Shown here: piece by piece, positions 10,407 through 19,780 of the stretch
Layout of the letters: each line of letters opens with the position of its first letter
Numbering within the stretch: position 1 is the stretch's first letter
DNA from: Planococcus halotolerans
Lineage (GTDB): Bacteria; Bacillota; Bacilli; Bacillales_A; Planococcaceae
Assembly: GCF_003289955.1 (NCBI RefSeq)
Contig: NZ_QLZR01000004.1
Location: forward strand, 124,001 to 188,000
Length of the DNA stretch: 64,000 bases
Reading direction: 5' to 3'
Notes under the pieces: generated by a model
The model's input: the letters and a program-made list of their open reading frames with translations, nothing else
Databases searched by the model: none
What the model was told of the DNA's origin: nothing
Program-made: the position numbers and the translations under genes

Positions 10407-11546
10407 ATGAATTTCGATTTGACACAAGAACAACAGATGATTAAAAAGACGATGAAAGAATTTGCGGATAAGGTAGTGGCTCCAGGAGCTATTGACCGTG
10501 ATCGCAGCAAAGAATTTCCAACTGAAATTTTCAAACAGCTTTCCGACATGGGGATGATGGGATTGCCGTTTGATGAAAAATACGGTGGAGCCGGAGCCGA
10601 TACGACCAGCTTTGCGATTGTAACTGAAGAGTTGAGCCGAGCATGTGCTTCCACCGGCATTACGTATTCTGCCCATATTTCACTTGGCGGTGCGCCGTTG
10701 AACCTGTTTGGCACTGATGAGCAGAAAGAAAAGTATTTGGCTCCGATCTGTTCAGGTGAATCATTCGGTGCATTCGGTTTAACAGAACCAAACGCAGGAT
10801 CTGATGCAGGCGGTACTGAAACGCGCGCAGTTGAAGATGGCGATGACTGGGTCATCAATGGCTCAAAAGTCTATATCACAAACGCCAGCCATGCAAAGCA
10901 TTTGGCGATTACGGCAATTACAGGCATGGTTGACGGCAAAAAAGAAATCAGTGCAATCATTGTTCCGACGGATGCTGATGGCTTCACAATCATCGATAAT
11001 TATGAAAAAATGGGTCTTAACTCGTCGAACACGACCGAGTTGGTTCTTGAAAATGTCCGGGTGCCAAAAGAAAACCTTTTGGGTAAACGCGGGGATGGTT
11101 TCAAGCAATTCCTGGTTACGCTTGACGGTGGGCGCATCGGTATTGCAGCAATGGCTGTCGGCATTGCCCAAGCTGCTTTCAATCGCGCATTGGCATATTC
11201 CAAAGAACGCAAACAATTCGGCAAAACACTTTCAGAGTTTCAGATTACGCAATTCAAATTGGCTGATATGGCCATGAAAATTGAATTGGCGCGGAATATG
11301 GTCTATAAAGCTGCATGGCTTAAAGATCAGGGACGTCCTTTTACTAAGGAAGCATCAATGGCAAAACTTTATGCATCTGAAATTTCGATGGAAGTTGCCA
11401 ATGAAGCAATCCAGATCCACGGCGGTTACGGATATATGAAAGAGTACGAAGTGGAACGTTATATGCGTGATGCAAAACTTCTTGAAATTGGAGAAGGAAC
11501 ATCGGAAGTTCAGCGGATGGTAATTGCTCGCCAAATCGGCTGTTAA
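10407..11546 (+). CDS. Acyl-CoA dehydrogenase
   Basis: A 379-residue FAD-dependent dehydrogenase that makes the alpha-beta double bond of acyl-CoA esters. The family signatures are present: the FAD/substrate motif FGLTEPNAGSDAG, the IHGGYGYMKEYEVER segment near the C-terminus that carries the catalytic glutamate region, and the closing GEGTSEVQRMVIARQI. Chain-length preference (short, branched or medium) cannot be judged by eye. It stands alone, with its own promoter and possible operator. B. subtilis has no orthologue at this position between sigA and cccA, so it looks like an insertion into the conserved order. Confidence 0.93.
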   Translation: MNFDLTQEQQMIKKTMKEFADKVVAPGAIDRDRSKEFPTEIFKQLSDMGMMGLPFDEKYGGAGADTTSFAIVTEELSRACASTGITYSAHISLGGAPLNLFGTDEQKEKYLAPICSGESFGAFGLTEPNAGSDAGGTETRAVEDGDDWVINGSKVYITNASHAKHLAITAITGMVDGKKEISAIIVPTDADGFTIIDNYEKMGLNSSNTTELVLENVRVPKENLLGKRGDGFKQFLVTLDGGRIGIAAMAVGIAQAAFNRALAYSKERKQFGKTLSEFQITQFKLADMAMKIELARNMVYKAAWLKDQGRPFTKEASMAKLYASEISMEVANEAIQIHGGYGYMKEYEVERYMRDAKLLEIGEGTSEVQRMVIARQIGC

Positions 11547-11673
11547 GTTACTTAATTTGTCACAAAGCGGTAAAACTTATCCGTTATGTCTTTCGGTTTT
11601 GAGCAGAATACAGTACAATAATGAATGATACGAATACTATCATTTGCAGAACTTGAAGAGGGAGGGGTAACGG

Positions 11674-12078
11674 ATGCAAAAAAATGCAATTGTACCTTAT
11701 ATCTTAATCATGGCTTTCGGTATCGGCTTAATTTTCTTCCTATCATTGGAAGGCGTCGGCAACGAAGCTGAAATTGCTGAAGATCACGCAGCTGAAGAAG
11801 GTGGCGAAGGTATGGCTACTGGCGAAGGAACTGGTGAAGGCGAAGACACTGCTGATGCAGGAGAATTCGACCCGGAAGCTAAAGCACAGGAAAGCTGTAT
11901 CGGCTGTCATGGTTCAAGCTATGAAGGCGCTTCAGGCCCATCATTAGTTGCTACTGAATTGTCTCAGGAAGAAATTGAAGAAATCATTGCAAACGGTCAA
12001 GGCGGTATGCCAGGTGGACTGGTAGAAGCTGAAAACATTCCAGCAATGGCTGAGTGGGTACTATCACTCGGAGAATAA
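11674..12078 (+). CDS. cccA: Membrane-anchored c-type cytochrome (c550, CccA-like)
   Basis: A 134-residue small cytochrome. One N-terminal membrane helix (about residues 8-26) anchors it outside the cell, then comes an acidic, Gly/Glu-rich linker (about 30-70), then a haem domain with CIGCH near residue 74 and a distal methionine in GGMPGG. It would carry electrons near the terminal oxidase. In B. subtilis cccA also follows sigA, supporting the symbol. A GAGGGAGGGG ribosome site precedes the ATG, and a terminator follows. Confidence 0.9.
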   Translation: MQKNAIVPYILIMAFGIGLIFFLSLEGVGNEAEIAEDHAAEEGGEGMATGEGTGEGEDTADAGEFDPEAKAQESCIGCHGSSYEGASGPSLVATELSQEEIEEIIANGQGGMPGGLVEAENIPAMAEWVLSLGE

Positions 12079-12082
12079 TAGC

Positions 12083-12119
12083 AAAAACCCTTAGTTCTTC
12101 TGGAGCTAAGGGTTTTTCT
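12083..12119 (+). terminator. Terminator after cccA
   Basis: Perfect arms AAAAACCCTTAG and CTAAGGGTTTTT. Confidence 0.9.
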
Positions 12120-12139
12120 GTCAATTGGAGGATTTTTAT

Positions 12140-12853
12140 ATGAATGCGCAGCAATTATCGGAAAGACTGAAAAGAGTAGCGGCCTATGTTCCCCCAAACG
12201 CAATTTTGGCGGACATCGGCAGCGATCATGCTTACCTTCCATGTTACCTGGCTTTAAAAGGTAATATTCAAAAAGGCATTGCAGGTGAAGTTGTAAAAGG
12301 GCCTTATGAATCTGCAAGGAAACAGGTACAGCAGGAAGGGCTGAGTAAATCTATCGAGGTCAGGCTGGCAAATGGGCTGGCAGCCGTCGAGTTAACAGAT
12401 AACGTTACTGCCGTCACCATTGCAGGAATGGGTGGGCCATTGATCGCATCGATTTTAGATGAAGGAAAAGAGAAACTGGCAGGCGTCGAACGCCTGATTC
12501 TGCAGCCGAACGTCCATGCAAAAGCGATTCGTGAATGGGGCGCCGCAAACGGCTGGAAGATAACTGAAGAGGAAATTTTAAAGGAAAACGATAAAATTTA
12601 CGAAATTCTGGTTCTTGAACCTTCTTCGTCTCCAGTTTCCTATACAGAGCAGGAACTTTTGATGGGGCCTTTCCTTATAAAAGCAAAGTCGCCGGTGTTT
12701 ATCGAGAAGTGGGACAGGGAAACTTCACAATGGAAACGGATTCTCCTGTCTATGGAATCGACAGAACAAACCGTAGAAATTCTTGCTAAAAAACAGGAGC
12801 TTATCAACAAAATTCAGTTAACGGAAGAGGTGCTGCATGGTGAAAATACCTAA
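12140..12853 (+). CDS. trmK: tRNA (adenine(22)-N(1))-methyltransferase TrmK
   Basis: This 237-residue SAM-dependent enzyme methylates A22 in the D-arm of certain tRNAs. The SAM-binding motif I reads LADIGSDHAYLP and the catalytic-loop region contains IAGMGGPLI. The ATG at 12140 has GGAGGA in front. It overlaps the following Nif3-family gene by 17 bases, the same order (yqfN-yqfO) as in B. subtilis, so the two are translationally coupled. Confidence 0.93.
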   Translation: MNAQQLSERLKRVAAYVPPNAILADIGSDHAYLPCYLALKGNIQKGIAGEVVKGPYESARKQVQQEGLSKSIEVRLANGLAAVELTDNVTAVTIAGMGGPLIASILDEGKEKLAGVERLILQPNVHAKAIREWGAANGWKITEEEILKENDKIYEILVLEPSSSPVSYTEQELLMGPFLIKAKSPVFIEKWDRETSQWKRILLSMESTEQTVEILAKKQELINKIQLTEEVLHGENT

Positions 12854-13949
12854 TGGCCAGCAAATCATCGAAGAGTTCGAAAAATGGTCTCCCAAGTACC
12901 TGGCAATGGAGGGAGATCCAATTGGTCTCCACGTCGGGACATTAAATAAAAAAGTCGAGCGTGTTTTGGTGACACTTGATGTGAATGATGAAGTGGTCGA
13001 TGAAGCGATTGCCAAAAGAGCTGAATTGATCATAGCGCATCATCCTCCAATTTTCCGTCCCTTAAAAAATCTTCAGACTGATTTTCCTCAGGGCCGGTTA
13101 ATGGAAAAGCTGATCAAGCATGATATTGCCGTTTATGCTGCTCATACCAATCTCGATGTAGCTGAAGGCGGCGTCAATGATCTTCTGGCTCAGGCACTTG
13201 GCCTTCAAAATACCGATGTACTTGTTCAGACTTACGAAGCAGAACTTGTAAAAATAGCTGTTTTTGTTCCGGAAAGCCATGAAGACCAATTGCGCGATGC
13301 ATTAGGCAAAGCAGGAGCCGGTGCCATCGGTGACTACGAACATTGCAGTTATACGCTTTCCGGCACCGGGCGTTTCCGGCCGACAGCAGATGCTGACCCG
13401 TATATCGGGGAATCAGGCAAAATGGAAGTGACAGACGAATCGAAAATTGAAGTTGTGGTCCGTAAATCGGACAAAGACCGTGTTATCCGGTCTATGATTG
13501 CAGCGCATCCGTATGAAGAAGTGGCATATGACGTATTTACTCTGGAAAACAAGGAGTTACCGATGGGCCTTGGAAGAGTAGGTGCATTGCCGGAAGAAAT
13601 GACACTTCGGAGCTTCGCCGAATTGGTGAAAGAAAAGCTTCATGTACCATTTACAAGAGTAGTGGGCAATTGGGATGACAAGGTGAAAAAAGTGGCTGTT
13701 CTCGGTGGGGATGGCAATAAATACATTTCTCAGGCCAAACGTTCCGGTGCGGATGTCTATGTTACGGGAGATATGTATTTCCATACAGCACAGGATGCTC
13801 AGGCGATTGGATTGAACATCGTCGATCCGGGCCATCATGTCGAGAAAGTCATGATCCGTGGTGCAGCCGAATATATGGCTGAACATACGAATTGGCAATG
13901 TGAATTTATTCCTTCTGAAGTGGATACGGAACCGTTTAAGTTAATATGA
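12837..13949 (+). CDS. yqfO: Nif3-like dinuclear metal-centre protein YqfO
   Basis: A 370-residue member of the Nif3/DUF34 family, made of two Nif3 half-domains split by a PII/CutA-like insert (about residues 130-235). Metal-binding histidines are visible in IIAHHPPIF and AAHTNLD near the N-terminus and DPGHHVEKV near the C-terminus. Family members form hexameric toroids, and links to GTP cyclohydrolase-type chemistry or metal insertion have been proposed, but the physiological role is unsettled. It shares an operon with trmK. Confidence 0.9.
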   Translation: MVKIPNGQQIIEEFEKWSPKYLAMEGDPIGLHVGTLNKKVERVLVTLDVNDEVVDEAIAKRAELIIAHHPPIFRPLKNLQTDFPQGRLMEKLIKHDIAVYAAHTNLDVAEGGVNDLLAQALGLQNTDVLVQTYEAELVKIAVFVPESHEDQLRDALGKAGAGAIGDYEHCSYTLSGTGRFRPTADADPYIGESGKMEVTDESKIEVVVRKSDKDRVIRSMIAAHPYEEVAYDVFTLENKELPMGLGRVGALPEEMTLRSFAELVKEKLHVPFTRVVGNWDDKVKKVAVLGGDGNKYISQAKRSGADVYVTGDMYFHTAQDAQAIGLNIVDPGHHVEKVMIRGAAEYMAEHTNWQCEFIPSEVDTEPFKLI

Positions 13950-13950
13950 T

Positions 13951-13998
13951 AAAAAGCGCCATTTCTGCAATTTGCAAAAATGGCGCTTTTTTTTTTGG
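13951..13998 (+). terminator. Terminator after yqfO
   Basis: Arms AAAAAGCGCCATTT and AAATGGCGCTTTTT followed by a ten-base T run. Confidence 0.92.
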
Positions 13999-14012
13999 TG
14001 TCGCTTTTCTGG

Positions 14013-14134
14013 TGTCCAGACTCCAGTGGACCAGCCCCTCGAGTCGCTTCGGTCTTGCCAGCAATGGCAAGACGCCATTACTTTCAAGCTCTCCAGCGCT
14101 TGTCAGGGCTTAGCGGGCGTTGTCGCTTTTCTAT
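14013..14134 (-). repeat. Structured intergenic repeat, second tandem unit after ispH
   Basis: On the minus strand this 122-base unit begins ATAGAAAAGCGACAACGCCC and ends GGAGTCTGGACA. It has the family ends but a different centre, CTTGCCATTGCTGGCAAG, which is itself a hairpin. A further 5' end of the next unit (AGAAAAGCGACACC) abuts it at 13998-14012 and stops at the yqfO terminator. Confidence 0.8.
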
Positions 14135-14329
14135 TGTCCAGACTCCAACGGCCCAGCTCTTCGGGTCATCAGTCAACTCAGCTACGTGGCAAAGACCGCC
14201 ACTCTGCTGATTTGCCTAAACCCATATTGCTCCTGCATCGCTGCGCTAGCTTCGTCGCAAAGAGATGTCCCAAATTACATTTGTTCCATCTCTTGCCTTA
14301 CAGAGCTTAGCGGGCGTTGTCGCTTTTCT
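14135..14329 (-). repeat. Structured intergenic repeat, long unit directly after the ispH stop
   Basis: A 195-base unit whose minus-strand 5' end AGAAAAGCGACAACGCCC follows the ispH TAA with no gap. It is nearly identical to the unit at 19781 in opposite genome orientation. Its insert contains AGAGATG-CATCTCT and the module TTTGCGACGAAGCTAGCGCA. The region from 13950 to 14329 holds no protein gene that I believe. Confidence 0.85.
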
Positions 14330-15310
14330 TTATTCTCCTACCGGATAAGGTTCAATGCGATCCGATGGTTTCGGATGTTTGATTTTCGGCAGGATTTTAT
14401 TCAATGGTACTGAACGTTTCAATTCATGAGTCTCCGGATCAGCCGGGTCGTATTTATCAAGGTAGTTCATAACTTCTTTGACGATTGGAGTAGGAGTGGA
14501 AGCACCGGCAGTTACGCCTACTGTTTCGACTCCTTCTAACCACTCAAGTTTCAATTCGGACAAATCGGAAATACGGTAAGCCGGTGTTCCGGCGATGTCC
14601 TGTGAGACTTGCGCCAGGCGATTGGAGTTATTGCTCATCGGGTCTCCGATTACAATCAACAGGTCAGCTTCACCGGCCTGCTCAGCAACCGCTTCTTGGC
14701 GAACTTGTGTAGCAAGGCAGATTTCCTTATGAACTTCCGAGTGCGGGAATTTTTCTTTCAGCCTTTCCATCATCGCTACAACATCCCATTGGCTCATGGT
14801 TGTCTGGTTGGTGATGATGATTTTATCAGCTGTCAATTCCAGTTTGTTAACATCTTCAACATTTTCGACCAGGTGGACAAGGTCAGGAGCTACGCCTATT
14901 GCGCCTTCTGGCTCTGGATGGCCACTTTTTCCGATATAGACGATATGATAGCCGTCAGCCGTTTTTTCACGGATCAGGTCGTGCGTAACGGTAACATCCG
15001 GGCAAGTTGCATCAATCGACACAAGACCTTTGCGGCGAGCCAGTTCACGAACTTGCGGAGAAACACCGTGCGCTGTAAAAATGACAGTGCCCGATTCCAC
15101 TTTTTCAAGGATCTCCAGTCGGTTAGGGCCGTCAAGCGTGATGATGCCATCCGCTTCGAATGCATCGGTTACGTGTTTATTATGGACAATCATTCCTAAT
15201 ATATAGATGGGACGGGGCAAAGTTTCGTCCATTGCGGCATTCTTTGCAATGACCATGGCATCCACCACTCCATAGCAGTATCCTCTAGGCGATATTTTCA
15301 TTACTTTCAT
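14330..15310 (-). CDS. ispH: 4-hydroxy-3-methylbut-2-enyl diphosphate reductase
   Basis: IspH (LytB) is the last MEP-pathway enzyme, reducing HMBPP to IPP and DMAPP with an iron-sulfur cluster. The 326-residue protein shows the three cluster cysteines in GYCYGV (C12), DATCPDV and EICLATQ. It also has the conserved substrate-binding histidines in MIVHNKHV and TAHGVS. The ATG at 15310 has AAAGGAGCGG upstream on the minus strand. Its stop codon abuts the structured repeat. ispG, dxs and ispA of the same route are also in this window. Confidence 0.95.
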   Translation of the reverse strand: MKVMKISPRGYCYGVVDAMVIAKNAAMDETLPRPIYILGMIVHNKHVTDAFEADGIITLDGPNRLEILEKVESGTVIFTAHGVSPQVRELARRKGLVSIDATCPDVTVTHDLIREKTADGYHIVYIGKSGHPEPEGAIGVAPDLVHLVENVEDVNKLELTADKIIITNQTTMSQWDVVAMMERLKEKFPHSEVHKEICLATQVRQEAVAEQAGEADLLIVIGDPMSNNSNRLAQVSQDIAGTPAYRISDLSELKLEWLEGVETVGVTAGASTPTPIVKEVMNYLDKYDPADPETHELKRSVPLNKILPKIKHPKPSDRIEPYPVGE

Positions 15311-15441
15311 ACTGGTACCGCTCCTTTCAACAATCAATACTTTCATTATAACGGAGACGGCACAGCTTTACAAAAGTTGCATCGCGTAAAATAGCCGTTT
15401 TATGCTATAATATACGGAGCGTAAGGAGGGAATTATATCCC

Positions 15442-16737
15442 ATGACAAAATTCAAAGAATACTCATTAAAACCATTCCTGTTAGAGGCAGTGGAAAAACT
15501 CGGTTTTACGGAACCGACACCAATTCAGAAACAGATTATGCCGCATATATTGAAAGGCAATAGTGCAATCGGCCAATCCCATACAGGGACGGGCAAGACG
15601 CATAGTTTCATCATTCCGATCGTCGAACGCGTTGACGTGAGCCGCCAGGAAGTGCAGGCGGTTATTGCAGCACCTACACGTGAACTCGGAACTCAGATTT
15701 ACAATGAAATCCAGAAGCTTACTGAAGGCTCCGGCATTGAGGTCAAATCATTTATCGGCGGAACAGACAAGCAGCGTTCCATCAATAAACTGAAAACACA
15801 GCCGCATATCGTCATCGGTACACCTGGAAGATTGAAAGATATGGTCAACGAACGTGCATTATTCGTCCATACTGCAAAAATTCTTGTAGTTGATGAAGCA
15901 GATCTGGCGTTTGACATGGGCTTTATCGAAGAAATTGACCAAGTTGCAGGAAAAATGCAGGAAGACTTGGAGATGTATGTCTTTTCCGCCACAATTCCTG
16001 AGAAACTGAAACCGTTCCTCAAAAAATACATGGAATCACCAATCCACGTGAATCTTGGCGACAAACGGCCGACAGCGGAAGGACTTGATTTTTATCTTGT
16101 CCCTGTCCGCAGCAAAAAGAAAATGGAACGTCTGAAAGACGTGATGGAAGTTATCAATCCATACTTGGCGATCATTTTTGTAAATACCCGTACCAATGCG
16201 GATTATGTAGCAGACCAATTAGCAAAAGACGGTATCAAAGTTGGTCGTGTCCACGGCGACCTTGCTCCCCGTGAGCGTGTCAAAATGATGAGACAGATCC
16301 GCGATCTTGAGTATCAATATATCGTAGCCACTGATTTAGCAGCACGGGGCATTGATATCCAAGGGGTCAGCCATGTCATCAACTATGAATTGCCGGAAGA
16401 CCTTGAATTCTTTATTCACCGTGTCGGACGAACTGCACGCGCGGGGATGAAAGGCTTAGCCATCACATTGTTCAAGCCTGAAGAAGACGATGCAATTGTA
16501 CGGGTTGAGAAAATGGGCATTCCTTTCCAACAGAAAGACATCGTAAAAGGCGAGTTTGTGGATCTTAAAGAGCGCCACAGCAGAAAAACGCGTGTCCGCA
16601 CAACTAACGAAGCGGATGCAAAAGCCAAAACGATGGTCCATAAACCAAAATCGGTAAAACCGATGTACAAGAAAAAGATGAAGTGGAAAATGGACGAAAT
16701 CAAAAAAGCGGAACGCAGAAAAAACCGCAAGAAGTAA
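15442..16737 (+). CDS. cshB: DEAD-box RNA helicase CshB
   Basis: A 431-residue ATP-dependent RNA helicase. Motif I is HTGTGKT, motif II VDEADLAFD, motif III SAT, motif VI HRVGRTARAG, ending in a basic, lysine-rich tail suited to RNA binding. The DEADLAFDMGFIEEID stretch and the place between ispH and nfo match B. subtilis CshB (YqfR), a helicase linked to cold adaptation. An extended -10 (TGCTATAAT, about 15408-15416) precedes it, with a GTAAGGAGGG ribosome site. Confidence 0.93.
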   Translation: MTKFKEYSLKPFLLEAVEKLGFTEPTPIQKQIMPHILKGNSAIGQSHTGTGKTHSFIIPIVERVDVSRQEVQAVIAAPTRELGTQIYNEIQKLTEGSGIEVKSFIGGTDKQRSINKLKTQPHIVIGTPGRLKDMVNERALFVHTAKILVVDEADLAFDMGFIEEIDQVAGKMQEDLEMYVFSATIPEKLKPFLKKYMESPIHVNLGDKRPTAEGLDFYLVPVRSKKKMERLKDVMEVINPYLAIIFVNTRTNADYVADQLAKDGIKVGRVHGDLAPRERVKMMRQIRDLEYQYIVATDLAARGIDIQGVSHVINYELPEDLEFFIHRVGRTARAGMKGLAITLFKPEEDDAIVRVEKMGIPFQQKDIVKGEFVDLKERHSRKTRVRTTNEADAKAKTMVHKPKSVKPMYKKKMKWKMDEIKKAERRKNRKK

Positions 16738-16749
16738 GGAGTCGAATTT

Positions 16750-17643
16750 ATGTTACTTGGATCTCACGTATCGATGAGCGGCAAGAAAATGCTGCTTGCA
16801 GCCAGTGAAGAAGCAGCTTCCTACGGAGCGTCAACTTTCATGATCTATACCGGAGCACCGCAGAATTCGCGGCGCAAACCGATTGAAGAGCTTAATATAG
16901 AAGCAGGCAAGGCGCATATGGCCGCTAACGGCTTATCGAATATTGTCGTGCATGCTCCATATATCATCAATATTGCAAACACACAAAAGCCTGAAACTTT
17001 CGCACATGGCGTTGAATTCCTGCAAAAGGAAATTGAACGGACTGCTGCACTTGGAGCCAGACAAATTGTTCTCCACCCGGGGGCACATGTCGGGGCCGGA
17101 GCGGAAGCAGGCATTGCGAAGATCATTGAAGGTCTGAATGAAGTGCTGAGCCAGGATTACCCAGTGAATATTGCACTGGAAACGATGGCGGGCAAAGGCA
17201 CGGAATGCGGACGTAATTTTGAAGAAATCGCTGCCATCATCAATGGCGTCAAAAACAATGAGCGTTTATCAGTTTGCTTTGACACTTGCCACACGCATGA
17301 TGCCGGCTATAACATCAAAGAAGACTTCAATGGCGTACTTGAACAGTTTGACCGTATTGTAGGCCTTGACCGCCTGCAGGTTCTTCACATCAATGACAGT
17401 AAGAATGTCCGCGGGGCAGCCAAAGACCGCCATGAAAACATCGGCTTTGGGGAAATCGGTTTTGAAGCCTTGAACGGCATAGTTCATCACCGCGATTTGA
17501 AGGATATTCCTAAAATCCTCGAAACGCCGTATGTCGGTGCAGATGCCAAAAATAAAAAAGCTCCATATGCATTTGAAATTGAAATGTTCAAAGCCGGTGT
17601 GTTTACACCCGGTGTAATAGAAGAAATGAAAGCTCCTCTTTAA
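16750..17643 (+). CDS. nfo: Deoxyribonuclease IV (AP endonuclease Nfo)
   Basis: A 297-residue TIM-barrel endonuclease that cuts 5' of abasic sites in base-excision repair. Metal ligands of the trinuclear zinc site are recognisable in [42 protein letters not shown] and RHENIGFG. It starts 12 bases after cshB (SD GTAAGGAG) and is cotranscribed with it. The stop lies within a short terminator. Confidence 0.95.
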   Translation: MLLGSHVSMSGKKMLLAASEEAASYGASTFMIYTGAPQNSRRKPIEELNIEAGKAHMAANGLSNIVVHAPYIINIANTQKPETFAHGVEFLQKEIERTAALGARQIVLHPGAHVGAGAEAGIAKIIEGLNEVLSQDYPVNIALETMAGKGTECGRNFEEIAAIINGVKNNERLSVCFDTCHTHDAGYNIKEDFNGVLEQFDRIVGLDRLQVLHINDSKNVRGAAKDRHENIGFGEIGFEALNGIVHHRDLKDIPKILETPYVGADAKNKKAPYAFEIEMFKAGVFTPGVIEEMKAPL

Positions 17644-17659
17644 TAGAGGGGTTTTTTCT
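17632..17659 (+). terminator. Terminator overlapping the nfo stop codon
   Basis: CTCCTCT and AGAGGGG arms around TTAAT, then six T. Confidence 0.75.
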
Positions 17660-17674
17660 TTTAAGTTTAATAGG

Positions 17675-17703
17675 TTTACATTGCCTTGAAACTGACTTAT
17701 ACT
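17675..17703 (+). promoter_or_regulatory. SigA promoter of the znuC-znuB-zur operon
   Basis: TTTACA (17675-17680) and TATACT (17698-17703) with a 17-base spacer. Confidence 0.7.
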
Positions 17704-17716
17704 TTTTAAATGTAAA

Positions 17717-17731
17717 TCGTAATCATTATTA
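17717..17731 (+). promoter_or_regulatory. Zur box
   Basis: TCGTAAT-C-ATTATTA matches the Bacillus Zur operator TCGTAAT-N-ATTACGA at 13 of 14 arm positions, within the wider AAATCGTAATCATTATTA. It lies just downstream of the -10, where bound Zur-zinc would block transcription of the zinc uptake operon. Confidence 0.8.
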
Positions 17732-17751
17732 ATTAGAAATGAGGCGGCAAT

Positions 17752-18516
17752 ATGGATGCGCCATTGATTGAAATTAAAGACATCAGTTTTGAATATGAAG
17801 AGACAAAAGCACTCGACAACATTTCTATGAAGGTGGAAAAGGGCGATTTTCTTGCCATCCTGGGACCTAATGGTTCCGGAAAGTCGACTTTGCTGAAAAT
17901 CATGCTGGGCTTGATTAAACCATCAAAAGGGTCTATCAAATTATTCGGAGTGGACTCCAAAAACTTTAAACACCGTGAATGGATCGGTTATGTTTCACAG
18001 AAATCGAATTCATTCAACTCAGGGTTCCCGGCTACTGTGAAAGAAGTGGTGGCAGGGGGGCTTGCAAAAAAAGCGGGGCTTTTCCGGCGTCTGCCGAAAA
18101 CGGTTGATGAAGATGTCCTGGAAGCAATGAAGTCGGTAGGGATGGAAGCTTTTCTTGACCGCAGTATCAGTGAATTATCCGGCGGACAGCAGCAGCGGGT
18201 GTTTATCGCCCGCGCTTTGGTGGCGAAACCGAAAATGCTGATACTGGATGAGCCGACTGTCGGCATCGATCACCAGAATGTACAGGCATTCTACGATATG
18301 CTGGCCGCTCTTAATCGGGAGAAGAATATTACGCTGGTTATGGTGACACACGATGTGGATACGGTAACTGACCGGATTTCCCATGTTGCCTGCTTGAACC
18401 AGACTATTCATTTCCACGGCTTTAAAGAACAATTCCAGACTTTAAGTGATGAGGAACGCGCTTCCTGGTACGGGCATTCCGTCCGCAAGATCCATCATGC
18501 GGGAGGCGGACATTGA
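17752..18516 (+). CDS. znuC: Zinc ABC transporter, ATP-binding protein
   Basis: A 254-residue ABC ATPase with Walker A GPNGSGKST, signature SELSGGQQQR, Walker B MLILDEP and the H-loop VTHDVD. It energises zinc import together with the permease encoded directly downstream. The Zur box upstream and the zur gene as third member argue for zinc rather than manganese. No substrate-binding lipoprotein gene is present in this operon, so that component must be encoded elsewhere. Confidence 0.92.
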   Translation: MDAPLIEIKDISFEYEETKALDNISMKVEKGDFLAILGPNGSGKSTLLKIMLGLIKPSKGSIKLFGVDSKNFKHREWIGYVSQKSNSFNSGFPATVKEVVAGGLAKKAGLFRRLPKTVDEDVLEAMKSVGMEAFLDRSISELSGGQQQRVFIARALVAKPKMLILDEPTVGIDHQNVQAFYDMLAALNREKNITLVMVTHDVDTVTDRISHVACLNQTIHFHGFKEQFQTLSDEERASWYGHSVRKIHHAGGGH

Positions 18517-19373
18517 CGATGATTGATGCTATTTTTACTTATGATTTTTTACAGAATGCATTTGGCGCCGGTTTGATCATAGGGGTCATAGCACCACTGC
18601 TCGGTGTGTTCATCGTCGTGCGCAGGCTGTCGCTTATTGCGGATGCATTAAGCCATGTGACGCTTGCCGGAATTGCCGGCAGCCTCTATTTAAGCCAAAG
18701 TGTCGCTGTTTTCTCAGCATTGAACCCGCTGTTTCTCGGAATCGCCGCTTCTGTCGGCGGTTCGGTCTTGATAGAACGTCTGCGGACTCTCTACAAGCAT
18801 TACGAGGAATTGGCGATACCCATCATACTCTCCGCAGGAATCGGGTTTGGTGCTATTTTCATCTCTCTGGCACAAGGATTTTCAAATGACCTTTTCGGCT
18901 ATCTGTTTGGATCGGTTTCAGCTGTCAGCAGGGAGGACCTGTTGATTGTCGTCGCTATCGCTATTGTGGTTCTTGCATTTATCGTGGTATTCTTCAAGGA
19001 ACTATTCGTTTTGTCGTTTGATGATGAATACGCCAAAGCTTCTGGATTGCCTGCGAAATGGATTCATTTCATGTTCATGATCGTAACGGCACTTGTCATT
19101 GCGGGTTCAATGCGCATCGTTGGGATCCTATTGGTGTCATCGCTCATGACGATACCAGTGGCAGCGGCTATGCGGGTATCGAAGAGCTTTAAACAAACAA
19201 TTACACTATCCATCATCTTTGGTGAGGCATCCGTTATAGCAGGCCTTATATCGGCGTTCTATTTTGATCTGGCGCCAGGCGGCACAATTGTCGTTACATC
19301 GATTTTATTATTATTGCTTGTCTTGATTTATAAAAAAATTGCTGTAAGCGTAAAGAGAGGGGCGATCGCATGA
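18513..19373 (+). CDS. znuB: Zinc ABC transporter, membrane permease
   Basis: A 286-residue ABC-3 family permease with about eight hydrophobic segments. It includes the conserved [19 protein letters not shown] stretch near residue 35. Two starts are possible: TTG at 18513, which overlaps the znuC stop and has GGGAGG at good spacing, or ATG at 18519. I use 18513. The 3' end overlaps zur by four bases (ATGA), so znuC, znuB and zur form one coupled operon. Confidence 0.9.
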   Translation: MTMIDAIFTYDFLQNAFGAGLIIGVIAPLLGVFIVVRRLSLIADALSHVTLAGIAGSLYLSQSVAVFSALNPLFLGIAASVGGSVLIERLRTLYKHYEELAIPIILSAGIGFGAIFISLAQGFSNDLFGYLFGSVSAVSREDLLIVVAIAIVVLAFIVVFFKELFVLSFDDEYAKASGLPAKWIHFMFMIVTALVIAGSMRIVGILLVSSLMTIPVAAAMRVSKSFKQTITLSIIFGEASVIAGLISAFYFDLAPGGTIVVTSILLLLLVLIYKKIAVSVKRGAIA

Positions 19374-19780
19374 ATCTTGTAAAAGCGTGGGATATTCTGA
19401 AGGAAAAAGGATATAAGGAAACTTCAAAGCGCAATCAGATACTGGAGTTGTTCGTTAATGACGACCGTTACCTTACCGCCCGTGATCTTCTGGATGTAAT
19501 GCAAAAAGACTATCCGAGCATGAGTTATGATACGGTCTACCGCAACTTGGCGACTTTCGTCAGCCTCGGTATATTGGAAGAGACGGAACTGTCAGGTGAA
19601 CGCCATTTTCGCATGCACTGTGAAAGTGATTCCCATCACCATCATTTCATCTGCATGGATTGCGGCAAAATCAAAGAGATACCGGTTTGTCCCATGGATA
19701 TGCTCGGTGCGGCATTGCCGGCCTACGAAATCGATAACCATAAATTCGAAATCTATGGAAAATGTCCTGAATGTAAATAA
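19370..19780 (+). CDS. zur: Zinc uptake regulator Zur (Fur family)
   Basis: A 136-residue Fur-family repressor. An N-terminal winged helix (about residues 1-80) is followed by a metal-sensing domain with [12 protein letters not shown] and a structural CxxC pair closing at CPEC. Its location as third gene of the zinc transporter operon behind a Zur box supports Zur over Fur or PerR, and implies autoregulation. The structured repeat begins directly after its stop codon. Confidence 0.92.
   Translation: MNLVKAWDILKEKGYKETSKRNQILELFVNDDRYLTARDLLDVMQKDYPSMSYDTVYRNLATFVSLGILEETELSGERHFRMHCESDSHHHHFICMDCGKIKEIPVCPMDMLGAALPAYEIDNHKFEIYGKCPECK

Noticed and set aside
10804-11277. 157-codon frame inside the acyl-CoA dehydrogenase gene
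   Set aside because: Alternate-frame shadow of a conserved enzyme.
13972-14413. Three overlapping open frames downstream of yqfO
   Set aside because: They are read-through of repeat units in three frames, starting inside the yqfO terminator.
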